A stretch of DNA of 64,000 bases from Lachnospiraceae bacterium. GTDB lineage: Bacteria; Bacillota; Clostridia; Lachnospirales; Lachnospiraceae. The stretch covers positions 620,001 through 684,000 of the forward strand of contig JAJXRY010000002.1 of NCBI GenBank assembly GCA_021628825.1, written 5' to 3'. Below are positions 32,508 to 42,070 of this stretch, piece by piece (positions within the stretch are counted from its first letter, which is position 1; each line of letters starts with the position of its first letter). The notes beneath the pieces were generated by a model. The model was not told the DNA's origin. It made no database searches and worked only from the letters and a program-made list of their open reading frames with translations. The translations under genes and the position numbers were made by a program.

Positions 32508-33192
32508 ATGGCGTTGATTTATGTATTAGAGGATGATCGGAACATCCGTGAAATTGAAGAAATTGCATTAAATAATGCGGGATATCAGGTGGTTTCCTTT
32601 GAAAATGCCAAAGAGTTTCAACGAAGGCTTAAGGAACGGGTCCCGGATCTTCTGCTGTTGGATCTGATGCTGCCGGATGCCGATGGCCTTGAACTTGTAA
32701 CGCAGCTTCGGCAGAATGTGATGACCCGGAGTCTGCCGGTCATTATGGTGACCGCGAAGACAACAGAAATAGATAAAGTACGGGGACTTGACAGTGGGGC
32801 AGATGATTACTTAACGAAGCCGTTTAGTGTCATGGAGCTGATTTCCAGGGTAAAAGCACTTTTACGCCGGAGCATGAAGGGCCTAAATGAGCGCATTATT
32901 ACCATTGGGGAGATTTCTCTTGATGTGGAGCGCCGTAAGGTGACGATTGATGGAGAACGCTGTGAGCTTACCTATAAGGAATATGAATTGTTAAAACTGT
33001 TAATGAATAATGCCGGGATTGTGACTCCACGGGAGGAAATTCTTGGAAAAGTATGGGAAACCGATTTCGAAGGAGAATCACGGACGATTGATATGCACAT
33101 TAAATCGCTTCGCCAGAAGCTTGGAAGCAGCGCGAACCGGATTAAAAACCGTGCGGAATGTAGGATATTTGTTTGAAACGTCACCAATATAG
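32508..33192 (+). CDS. PhoB/OmpR-family response regulator
   Basis: The N-terminal receiver has the phosphoacceptor Asp in LLLLDLMLPDADG and the conserved Lys in YLTKPFSVMEL. The C-terminal winged helix has ELTYKEYELLKLLMNN and ESRTIDMHIKSLRQKLG. An extra A near 33148 shifts the last codons. Repair gives the usual ending IKTVRNVGYLFET and a stop at 33190-33192, three bases before the histidine kinase start. ATG 32508 follows AGGGGGATGTGAT. Position next to the Na/Pi transporter suggests phosphate-responsive control, which is inference. Confidence 0.9.
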
Positions 33193-33195
33193 GAA

Positions 33196-34143
33196 ATGAA
33201 AAATGCAGAAAAAGATTTTTATTATGAATTGATGGGAATAGCTGCCCTGGCAATTTTTGGGAACATTATTGCTGGTGGTAGCTGTTTGTTTTTTTCCTAC
33301 ATGAATCCGGAATATCTGTCCGGGCAGCAGCAGGAAAAAGATGCTTCTTGTACTGATGATCGGCATTGCAGCAATTATGGCATTCTGCTTTTTTTGCTTG
33401 CGGGAATCTGGTCTTATCAGCTCGGAGAGAAGCTTCATCTTGGAAAAGAAGAGGACAATGAACTGAATGCAAAGCTGCGGCAGGAATTCACGGCCAATGT
33501 GTCCCATGAGCTGAAAACACCTCTTACGGCAATATCCGGTTATTCGGAGCTGATTGAAAACGGCATGATTTCGTCAGAAAGCGAAATCCGCAGAATGGCA
33601 GGTGAGATTCATAGCAACTCCGGACGGCTGATTACCCTCATTAATGATGTTATCCGCTTATCGGAGTTGGATGAGGAACAAGAGGAGGTCCTTCAGAAAA
33701 TTCCACTTTCTGTTGCAGCGAAAAGCTGTGTGCAGATGCTTCAGATCAATGCAGAAAAGCATGACGTTACCCTCACATTTGAAGGCGGAGAGGCCTCTCT
33801 TTGGGGAACCAGACAGATGGTGGATGAGGTGCTTTATAATCTGTGTGACAATGCCATCCGTTATAATAAAGAAAACGGTAGTGTCACGGTGAAGGTGCGC
33901 AGGCACAATAATTGTGCGGTTCTGATCGTGCAGGATACCGGAATCGGGATCCCGGAAGAATGTCAGGAACGGATTTTTGAGAGGTTCTATCGTGTGGATA
34001 AGGGAAGGAGCAAGTCGACGGGAGGAACCGGTCTGGGGCTTGCAATCGTGAAGCATATTCTGGTGCGGCTGCAAGGGAAATTGAGCCTTGTAAGTAAGCC
34101 GGGAGAGGGAACGACGATTACAATTACTTTTTCCTCCATGTGA
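33196..34143 (+). CDS. PhoR-like sensor histidine kinase with a minimal sensor
   Basis: HisKA with the phospho-accepting His in NVSHELKTPLTAISGYSE, then the ATPase boxes LYNLCDNAIRYN (N), DTGIGIPEE (G1) and GGTGLGLAIVKHI (G2). The N-terminal 85 residues hold two predicted membrane helices joined by a short outer loop (SYMNPEYLSGQQQEK), so there is no PAS domain or large extracellular sensor. That segment is scrambled by indels near 33247, 33290, 33335 and 33393, so its exact sequence and the start codon are uncertain. It is co-transcribed with the upstream regulator. Confidence 0.85.
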   Translation: MKNAEKDFYYELMGIAALAIFGNIIAGGSCLFFSYMNPEYLSGQQQEKDASCTDDRHCSNYGILLFLLAGIWSYQLGEKLHLGKEEDNELNAKLRQEFTANVSHELKTPLTAISGYSELIENGMISSESEIRRMAGEIHSNSGRLITLINDVIRLSELDEEQEEVLQKIPLSVAAKSCVQMLQINAEKHDVTLTFEGGEASLWGTRQMVDEVLYNLCDNAIRYNKENGSVTVKVRRHNNCAVLIVQDTGIGIPEECQERIFERFYRVDKGRSKSTGGTGLGLAIVKHILVRLQGKLSLVSKPGEGTTITITFSSM

Positions 34144-34229
34144 AGAGGACACTGACAGGTAGAAAAAAAATAGGAGCATATGGTGTATACTGGGAAAGAT
34201 AGCAGCAGGTACAAGGGGGAAAGTATCTT

Positions 34230-34619
34230 ATGCAGATGATCATTGTGTGTGAGGAAATCGGGGAATTATTGGAACAGCTTGGTTTAACCGGACAGGAAAA
34301 GGGATATGAACGCCTTTCCTACGCAATCGCCGTAACGGCGCAGGAGTTTGAAAGGGCAGGAAGTGTCACGAAACTGCTGTATCCGGATCTGGCGAAGCAT
34401 TTTCAGACAACACCGGAGAAGATCGAGAGGTCACTCCGCCATCTCATTGAGAAATCCTGGGAAAAGGGAGAAAAGGACCGGTTCGAGGAATTGTTTGGCT
34501 ATCACAAGGATAATTCGGAGATCCGTCCGACCAACAGTGAGTATATAGCCATTTTAGCGGACCGGATCCGGAGTGGCTGCTATGAGAATGTGTTGGAAAG
34601 TATCGAGGAATTTGAGTGA
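34230..34619 (+). CDS. Free-standing Spo0A C-terminal DNA-binding domain protein
   Basis: An intact 129-residue protein matching only the Spo0A output domain: LGLTGQEKGYERLSYAIAVT, SVTKLLYPDLAKHFQTTPEK, IERSLRHLIEKSWEKG and the C-terminal PTNSEYIAILADRIR. There is no receiver domain, so it cannot be switched by the phosphorelay in the ordinary way. ATG 34230 follows AAGGGGGAAAG. It may bind Spo0A-like sites as a constitutive competitor or partner, or have diverged to a new target. It lies between the phosphate two-component pair and the glycan locus. The recognition helix is conserved enough to suggest DNA binding. Confidence 0.85.
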   Translation: MQMIIVCEEIGELLEQLGLTGQEKGYERLSYAIAVTAQEFERAGSVTKLLYPDLAKHFQTTPEKIERSLRHLIEKSWEKGEKDRFEELFGYHKDNSEIRPTNSEYIAILADRIRSGCYENVLESIEEFE

Positions 34620-34705
34620 GCACATAGGCAAAAGGAAACTGAATAGCAGTAGTTTGGCGCATGTGCTTCTAAAGCATCACGAATAGAAGGAGAGGAAGAA
34701 ACAAC

Positions 34706-35900
34706 ATGAATAAACCGGCAATCTGTGGAGGTACACCCGTCAGGGATACGAAAATTTCATACGGACATCAGTATATTGATGAAGAGGACATACAGGCAGT
34801 TGCAGATGTGCTTCGAAGCGACTATCTGACCTGCGGACCGAAGATTGCAGAGGCAGAAAAGGCACTCTGTGAAGTGACGGGGGCTAAATACGCGGTTGTC
34901 TGCAGCAATGGAACTTCAGCACTTCATATTGCCTGCCAGGCAGCAGGAGTACAGCCCGGAGATGAGGTCATTACGACACCGATCACCTTTGCCGCTTCGG
35001 CAAACTGTGCGCTTTACTGCGGAGCAAGACCGGTTTTTGCAGATATTAATGAGGAGACCTACAACATTGATCCGGAGAATGTACGGAAGCTGACAACAGA
35101 CAAGACGAAAGCCGTTGTAGCGGTGGATTTTACCGGACAGTCGGTAGAACTGGATGCACTTTTAGAGCACTGCCACGCACATGGCATTACGCTGATCGAG
35201 GATGGTGCACATGTGATCGGAACGAAATATAAAGGAAAATGCAATGGCTCCATTGCCGATATGACTACGTTAAGCTTTCACCCGGTGAAGACGGTTACCT
35301 GCGGAGAAGGTGGTGCGGTACTGACGAACAGTGAAGAGCTTTATCGTAAGCTCCTGCTTTACCGTGCACATGGCATTACCCGGGATCCTTCTTTAATGGA
35401 GCATGAGCCGGATGGCCCTTGGTATTATGAGCAGCTTACCCTTGCCATGAATTACCGTATGACCGATATGCAGGCCGCATTGCTCATCAGCCAGTTAAAG
35501 AAGCTTCCGATGTTCATGGAGCGCCGGAAAGCAATTGTGAAGCAGTATAATGAAGCGTTTTTCAAAACTGCCGCAGATTGTGGTACAGAAGGAAATTCCG
35601 GAATCGGATACCACGAGACATCTGTATATTCTGCGGATTAATCCGGAGAAGCTTTCCATTGACCGCAGACAGTTTTTTGATGCGCTGGCTGCAGAGAATA
35701 TCTGCTGTAACGTGCATTACATCCCGACCTATTACTTCCCGTATTATGAGAAGCTTGGATATAAGAGAGGCTTGTGCCCGAAGGCGGAGAAATTATATGA
35801 AGAGATTCTTACCCTTCCGCTTTATTATTCCATGACCGATCAGGATGTGGCGGATGTGATTGAAGCAGTTACGAAGATTGCAACGTATTACAGCAGGTAG
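34706..35900 (+). CDS. pseC: PseC-type UDP-4-keto-6-deoxy-sugar transaminase
   Basis: A DegT/DnrJ/EryC1 PLP transaminase. The N-terminus KISYGHQYIDEEDIQAVADV, the PLP-phosphate region CSNGTSALHIACQAAG and the Schiff-base Lys in LSFHPVKTVTCGEGGA fit PseC, the second enzyme of CMP-pseudaminic acid synthesis. One extra base near 35562 breaks the frame; repaired length is about 398. ATG 34706 follows GAAGGAGAGG. The pseG, pseI and pseF genes occur 7-10 kb downstream on the other strand, supporting the assignment. No typical PseB is seen in the window. Confidence 0.85.
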
Positions 35901-35958
35901 TTCGTGCGAGAGTGCGCGGTTTCCCAAGAAACCGGAATAGTACAAGGTGAGGTAAAGC

Positions 35959-37002
35959 ATGAAATTAAGCGTCATAGTCCCGGTTTTCAATATGGCAGCG
36001 GATGATAAACTGAAATGGTGCATGGATTCCCTGGTCGGACAGACAATTTCCGATTACGAGATCATTGCAGTGGATGACTGTTCCACGGATGATTCCTTAT
36101 CCATTCTGCGCGATTATGAAAAGCGGTACCCCGGTAAGGTGGTTGTGATTGCTTCCCCGATAACCGGAAGCAGGGCGGCGCGAAGAACCTGGGGCTGTCT
36201 GCTGCAAAGGGAGACTGGATTGGGTTTATTGATGCGGATGACTGGGTGACTGCGGATTTTTATGAAAAGCTTCTGAATAAAGCAGAAGAAACCGGTGCGG
36301 ATATGGTCGGATGTGATTATCATCTGACACCGGAGCACAGCATGAAAATCGGACAGATCGTACACAACAATACGCCGGAACAGGCAGGCATTCTGAATGA
36401 AGAGAAGTACCGTTCCCTGATTCTGGACGGTGGAAGTCTGGTGGTAAAGATCTACCGCAGACATATTATTTTAGATTATCCGAACCGTTTCCCAGAAGGA
36501 ATTTTTTACGAGGATAATGCGATTGGAAATTCCTGGATGCTTCGTGCGAAGCACTTTGAATATCTGGAAGAACCGTTATATTACTATTATCAGCATGAGG
36601 CGTCGACGGTGCACACCATTACGAAAAAGCGCTGTGAGGACCGTATGGAGGCAGCCCGGATCATGGTGAAGGAAGCAAAGGAATTTCAATTCTTTGACAC
36701 CTATTATCCGGAATTGGAAAGCAGCTTTACCACCCTGTTTTATGTGAATACCCTGTTTTCCTATCTGGCAGGTTCTGGCAGGAAGGAATACCGTTTCGTA
36801 AAAAGCACTGGGGGATGAAATGCGAAATACGTTTCCTGATTTTCAGAAAAATAAGTATTATGAGCAGAGAGTACATGCGGAAGAACGCAGGCTGATCGCC
36901 ATGCAGCAGAAGTCAACACTTTATTTTATGATCTATTACAAATTGCTGTGGACCTACCGGAACCTGCGTAAGCGTTCGAGTATAAAAAAAGTAGATGATT
37001 AA
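35959..37002 (+). CDS. Family 2 glycosyltransferase
   Basis: The N-terminal GT-A fold has LSVIVPVFNMA, IIAVDDCSTDDS and, after repair, NRKQGGAKNLGLSAAKGDWI then GFIDADDWV with the DxD motif. The C-terminal half (KRCEDRMEAARIMV and a basic tail) is typical of cytoplasmic EPS/capsule GT2 enzymes. A base appears to be missing near 36160 and one extra A lies near 36803. Repair joins three frames into about 347 residues. ATG 35959 follows GGTGAGG. The acceptor and donor cannot be told. Confidence 0.85.
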
Positions 37003-37129
37003 CATTGTGTGTTTTTAATGATATATGAAAAACAATCCATGAATGGAATTATTGAATGAAATTATTGAATGGTTACCTGAGTCACTGTGAAACAGCGATT
37101 TTAACATGATGACAATGGGAGAAAAAAAG

Positions 37130-38234
37130 ATGAGTAGTCCGGGAAGAAGCAGAATTTATGTGTGTCATACCTTTTATCATGCCTATATTACCTGTCTGAA
37201 GGAACTTCATATACAACGAGATCCGGTGCAGAAACAGGCCGGTGCAGTGCTTCTTTTAAGCAGCATGTCGAATGATTTCGGCAATTTAAAGGAACGCGCG
37301 GAGAAGTCCGGTTTGTTTACGGAAGTCCTTCCGTTTGATGAAAAGGAAGAGACATACTTTCCGGAACTTGCCAAGTACCGTACCGATACCGGGAACCTTG
37401 TAAAGAACATGCTCCAGCGTATCCGCTTTACTAAGAAATTCGGTAAATTATTAGAGCCGTATATTCCGGTCGACTTTAAGAAGTTCAATGATATTTATGT
37501 GTTCTGTGATTCCGATCCGATCGGTTACTATCTGAGCACACATAAGATTTATTATCATGCGGTTGAGGATGGACTGAACTGTATCCTGTATTATGATACG
37601 GCCCGCTATGATAACCGTGGACATTTTAAACTTAAGGCATGGATGTCGAAGCACAATCTGATCTTTATCCAGAATGGTTATAACAAATACTGCCTTGATA
37701 TGGAAGTGAACGATGTTTCGGTTCTTCCCTATCCTTGTGAGAAATATCTGGAGAAGCCGCGTAAGGAGCTGACCGATGATCTGACCGATGAAGAAAAGGA
37801 TACCGTAGTCGGTATGTTCATTGAGAATAAGGACAAACTGGAAATGTCACTTCGCGAGGGCATGAACCATGAACATAAGGTGCTGGTTCTGACCGAGCCG
37901 CTGTGTGATCTGGAAACACGGAAACGCATTTTTCAGGATATCATTGAACAGTACGGCACCATTGATGGAGAACCTGCGCAGATTCTGATGAAGCCGCATC
38001 CCCGCGATGTGCTGGATTATGAGAAAGAATTTTCACAGTATATTATTCTGGATAAGAAGTTTCCGATGGAAATTCTGAATTATATAAAGGATCTTAAATT
38101 TGACCGTGTAATTTCGGTACTTACCGTAACCGATGCCATTTTGTTTGCGAAAGAAAAAGCTGTTCCTGGGGGAGGACTTTATGGACAGGTACGAAGCACC
38201 CGAAATTCACAGACAGAATGAGCAGATCTATTAA
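37130..38234 (+). CDS. GT52 sialyltransferase-like glycosyltransferase
   Basis: The pattern RIYVCHTFYHAYITCLKE at the N-terminus, VFCDSDPIGYYLS in the middle and QILMKPHPRDVLDYEKEF near the end fits family GT52, whose known members transfer nonulosonic acid from CMP donors to surface glycans. It probably uses CMP-pseudaminic acid made by the pse genes of this locus. ATG 37130 has GGGAGA seven bases upstream; earlier ATGs at 37106-37115 are in frame but less well placed. An extra base in an A-run near 38155 alters the tail; repair gives ERYEAPEIHRQ-like ending and a stop at 38232-38234. Confidence 0.7.
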
Positions 38235-38264
38235 GAAGAAGGGGATATTAGAAAGGGGATTAAA

Positions 38265-39381
38265 ATGTTTTCTTTAAAGAAAGAAGAAGTGAATGTAGGA
38301 CGGCAGAGGGAGCTGGATCTGGTAAAAGGATTCCTGATGATTATGATCATATTGATCCATTCCTTTCAGACGATCGGGAACCTTGAGACGGTAACATCAA
38401 ATGCACATGAAGTATTGTTTGCATTGTTTATGCCGACCGGGGCCTGCCTGTATCTGTTTGCAATGGGATTTGGAAGTGTTTTTACAAGACATTCGGAACC
38501 TAAGGATATGGTGAAAAACGGGATAAAGCTGTTAATCTTCCAGGCATTAAGTAACCTGTGTTATGCTGCGGCAATTGTGATCAGCTTCTGCTTAAGAAAC
38601 CTGATTGCGGGAGAAGTGCCGGGCAGCAGGGAATTATATCAGGAAAAAACCTGTATGCGGTACTTACCTTCGTTAATATTCTTCTTCATATCCGGTATGT
38701 GCTATCTGGTGCTGGCATTGTACAAAAAATTAAATGTAAAACTGAGTGGGTATGTCGTAAGTGCGATCGTTGTAGGAATTGTAACGCCGTTTACCAAACT
38801 GCTGGTTTCGGACAATCAGGCACTTAACTGGATTCTGGATATGACGTTTGGAGGAAAAGGTGAAACAAGCTTCTGCTTTTTCCCGTACCTGAGTTATGTA
38901 TTTTTAGGATATGTGTTTGCAAAGGTGATCCGGAGAATCCCGGAAGAGGAAAAGGGAGATTTCTACAAAAAGAGTGGGATCCTCTGTGGAGTAATTGCTG
39001 TAGTCTGGTTTATAAGTTGTATCGCATTGCATCCGAATGTGGATGACTTCTTTAATTATATGCTGGATCAGTACCGGACGCCGGGACTTCTGAAAGTCAT
39101 TGGAAGCTTCTGCACAATCCTGTTTGTATTTGCACTTTCCTTCCTGGTGATGCCGGTAATTGAAAAGTGGAAATTCGGGTACAACAAGCTTTGCTTTTAT
39201 TCGAAGCAGATTTCCAAGATGTATGCCGTACATATCGGAGTATACTATGTCATTGGCGGCTTCGCTGCGTTTGGCGGATTTGATGTGAAAAACATGTATC
39301 TTATGGTCGGTAGCTGTGCTGGTTGTAACAGATCTGCTTGTCCAGGGATACATCAGAATAGAAAGCAAGATTAAAAAGTGA
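38265..39381 (+). CDS. Acyltransferase-3-like polytopic membrane protein
   Basis: About ten predicted membrane helices. The N-terminus RELDLVKGFLMIMIILIHSF has the membrane His of acyltransferase-3 family enzymes that put acetyl groups on surface glycans. ATG 38265 follows AAAGGGG. Frame changes near 38600, 38690 and 39310 disturb a few helices. The repaired end reads VLVVTDLLVQGYIRIESK with a stop at 39379-39381. The acylated sugar is unknown; its position after the GT52 gene suggests the nonulosonic acid or its acceptor. Confidence 0.7.
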
Positions 39382-39407
39382 GCAGAGAATGTTGAAAGAG
39401 GCTTGAT

Positions 39408-40674
39408 ATGACAGAAAAAATTCCTACCCCATATTTTTTACTGGATGAACCAATTTTACAGAGATATTTTTGATATGCTGACGGGAGCATTAAAAAAGAA
39501 CTGGCCCAATTACCGGATCGGCTATTCCTTTAAGACGAACTCACTGCCCTGGCTGGTGAATTTTTATAAGAAGCAGGGAGCCTATGCGGAAGTCGTGTCC
39601 AAGGACGAATATGGATTGGCAAAATATCTTGGATTTCAGGATTCGGAGATTGTTTATAATGGCCCTTATAAGGATGAGCAGTCTTTCCGGGATGTTGTAC
39701 TTGCCGGAGGATATGTGAATGTGGATTCCAAATGGGAACTGGAATGGCTGACGAAGCTTTCCAGAGAATTAGAAGAGGGAGAGTTTTTTTCAAGTTTTTC
39801 CAATCATAATGAAACAAATACAGAGGAAAAGACAGAAGCAAATGGAAAAAGTAAGTGAAATTCATGTTGGAATCCGTGTGAATTTCAATCTGGAACAGAT
39901 GTGTCCGGGGAAACCACGATGGGAGAAACAAGCGGGCGGTTCGGCTTTTCTTATGAAAATGGCGAGTTTGCCAAAGCACTTTCCTATGTAAGAGCCCTTC
40001 CGCATGTAAAGGTTACAGGACTCCATCTTCATTCCAGCAGTAAAAGCCGCAGTGTGCAGATCTTCCGCAGTATTGCACAGATGGCCTGCAGGCTGAAAAA
40101 GGAATTTGATCTTACGTTATCCTATGTGGATATCGGAGGTGGGTATTGTGGTGGAATGGAAGGCAGACCGGAATATCCCGATTATTTCCCGGCCATTGCA
40201 GAAGAACTCCACAAGGAATTTGATCCGGAACAGATACAGTTGGTTGTAGAACCCGGAATTTCTCTGATTTCCAAAGGATCTTTCTTTGTGACCAGCGTGA
40301 TTGATGTGCGGGATATCCGGGATACCCGGTATTTGATTACCGATGGCAGCCGGTTTAATATTGATGCAACCATGATTAAATCCTCGTATCTGTATCATAC
40401 GAAGCTGCAGAATCCATCCGCGCCTGTAATGGAAAGACAGGAGATCACCGGTTATACCTGTATGGAATGTGACCGTCTCTTTACGATGGAGAATCTACCG
40501 GAGCTTCAGACGGGAGATCAGATTATTTATGAGAATGTCGGTGGATATACCATTAGCCTGAATCCGTTGTTTATTCAGTATTTCCCTGCGGTTTATGTAC
40601 GCAATGGGGAGCAGATGACGGAAGTCCGCAAGAAGTGGACGGCGAAGGAATATGTGCAGGGGAATGTGTGGTAG
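39408..40674 (+). CDS. Fold-type III PLP-dependent amino acid decarboxylase-like enzyme
   Basis: This resembles diaminopimelate/ornithine decarboxylases. The Schiff-base Lys is in IGYSFKTNSLPW; LHLHSSSKS, YVDIGGGYCGG, VVEPGISLISKGS and the catalytic CMECDRLF (Cys-Glu-x-x-Asp-like) follow, ending YENVGGYTISLNPLF. Between about residues 125 and 145 there is a Glu/Asn/Thr-rich insertion (SNHNETNTEEKTEANGK). Breaks are near 39469 (T5), 39852 (A5) and 39907 (G, one short). It is followed by an ATP-grasp gene. The pair could make and attach an amine or amino acid to a glycan; the substrate is not known. Confidence 0.75.
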
Positions 40675-40701
40675 ATGAGATAATGCTGATACGATGTTGA
40701 T

Positions 40702-40774
40702 ACAGTGGTCAAACATGCACAAAATACTTGTCCTTGCAAGGACTAAGTATGTTTGTGCATTAGAGCAACCACTG
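40702..40774. repeat. Long inverted repeat between the decarboxylase and ATP-grasp genes
   Basis: Outer arms CAGTGGT and ACCACTG and inner arms built on ATGCACAAA...GTCCTT and AAGGAC...TTTGTGCAT pair around a short GC loop, with two one-base bulges and one asymmetric bulge. No T tract follows, so it is not a plain terminator. It may be an RNA processing or attenuation hairpin. Confidence 0.6.
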
Positions 40775-40959
40775 GGAATTTTATAAAAAATCAAGTTTGA
40801 AGTTGAAGAAATGCTTAGGCAATCAGTATCCTTGGTAAGATATATGAGAAAGAAAAAGTGTGTTTTTATATTTTTGAAGGATTGCTGAGAATCATGAAAA
40901 AAAGATTCGAGGTAATTTTGTGTAAAGACGGGTTTACAGTGAAAGGAATAACAAATCAT

Positions 40960-41925
40960 ATGACGCATAACATCTTGATTCTGAGCTGCGGTACAAGAGA
41001 CCTTCTTGTCCGTTACTTTAAAAAGGCAGATTTTGAGAGGGTGATTGGTGCAGATTGCAGTGAACTTGCGCCTGCACTTTATGAAGCGGATAAATATTAT
41101 CTGATTCCGAGAATGAAGGAAGAGGGGTATTTTGATGCCATTCTGGAGATCTGTCGTAAGGAAGGGATTACGGCAATTCTTCCATTACAGGAGGATGAAT
41201 TAAATCTGATTTCGGAGAATCGGGAATTATTTGAGCAGGAGGGAATCCGGACGATTGTTTCACCGGTAGAAACCTTGCAGATCTGCAGAGATAAATATCG
41301 TTTCTTTGAACATATGACAGAGCATAAGATTCCGGTGCTGAACTCTTATATTGATCTCACAGAATTTGAGAAGGCATATGAAGCAGGGAAGATTGGGTTT
41401 CCGGTATTTGTGAAGCCTGTCCGGGGAGCTGGAAGTGTTGGCGTGATGAAGGTTTCCTGTATGGAACTTTTGAAGGCGTTGTTTGCGTATGGTGAAGAGC
41501 CTTTACTGATCCAGGAATTCTGTAATGGCAGAGAATTTGGAATTGATGTGTATGTGGATCTTGTAAGTGGTGAAGTAGTGGACATTTTTGCAAAAGAAAA
41601 GCTGCGGATGCGTGCGGGAGAGACGGAGAAGTCCATTACCTGCAATGATCCGGCATTGAAAGAGTTTGTTTATCGTGCCGCTTCCACTCTGAAATTGTCA
41701 GGTCCGATTGATATGGATGTTTTTGAAAAAGATGGAACGTTCTATCTGTCAGAGATTAATCCGAGATTTGGCGGAGGATTCCCTCATGCGTATGCCTGCG
41801 GTGTGGATACACCCTCTTATATTCTGAGGAATCTGCAAGAAAAGCCAAATGAAAGTCATTGGCAGGAGGAACGGGAAGAAATCTATGTTTTGAAGTATTC
41901 TGATATTTTGTGCGTTGATTGTTGA
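40960..41925 (+). CDS. ATP-grasp ligase (carbamoyl-phosphate-synthase-like)
   Basis: Intact, about 321 residues from ATG 40960 (MTHNILILSCGTRDLL), preceded by AAAGGA. An earlier in-frame ATG at 40858 adds a non-conserved lead. It has a pre-ATP-grasp Rossmann domain, then FPVFVKPVRGAGSVGVMKV (ATP-binding) and the metal-binding YLSEINPRFGGGFPHAYACG. Such enzymes activate a carboxylate as acyl phosphate and join it to an amine. Together with the upstream decarboxylase it suggests amide decoration of a glycan sugar. A homologous ATP-grasp gene starts at 63166. Confidence 0.8.
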   Translation: MTHNILILSCGTRDLLVRYFKKADFERVIGADCSELAPALYEADKYYLIPRMKEEGYFDAILEICRKEGITAILPLQEDELNLISENRELFEQEGIRTIVSPVETLQICRDKYRFFEHMTEHKIPVLNSYIDLTEFEKAYEAGKIGFPVFVKPVRGAGSVGVMKVSCMELLKALFAYGEEPLLIQEFCNGREFGIDVYVDLVSGEVVDIFAKEKLRMRAGETEKSITCNDPALKEFVYRAASTLKLSGPIDMDVFEKDGTFYLSEINPRFGGGFPHAYACGVDTPSYILRNLQEKPNESHWQEEREEIYVLKYSDILCVDC

Positions 41926-42070
41926 GCGTTTATGGAATATGATTTGAGTAGAGCACTTAGCGAGGTTATTTCGAGCTTAGTGCGAACCATACAAGTTCAC
42001 TTGGCAAACCGAAGGTGAGTCTGGTGAAGCTGGTTCGGGAGTGAACAGGCTCCTTTTGCAAAGCAAAACT
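41926..42070. other. Structured gap between convergent genes
   Basis: Several hairpins can be drawn: GCACTTAGC/GCTTAGTGC (one mismatch) at about 41952-41982, GTTCACT/AGTGAAC near 41994-42046, GGAG/CTCC, and TTTTGC AAA GCAAAA at about 42054-42068, next to the pseG stop. The last may act as a terminator for one or both convergent genes. A small RNA is possible but unproven. Confidence 0.35.
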
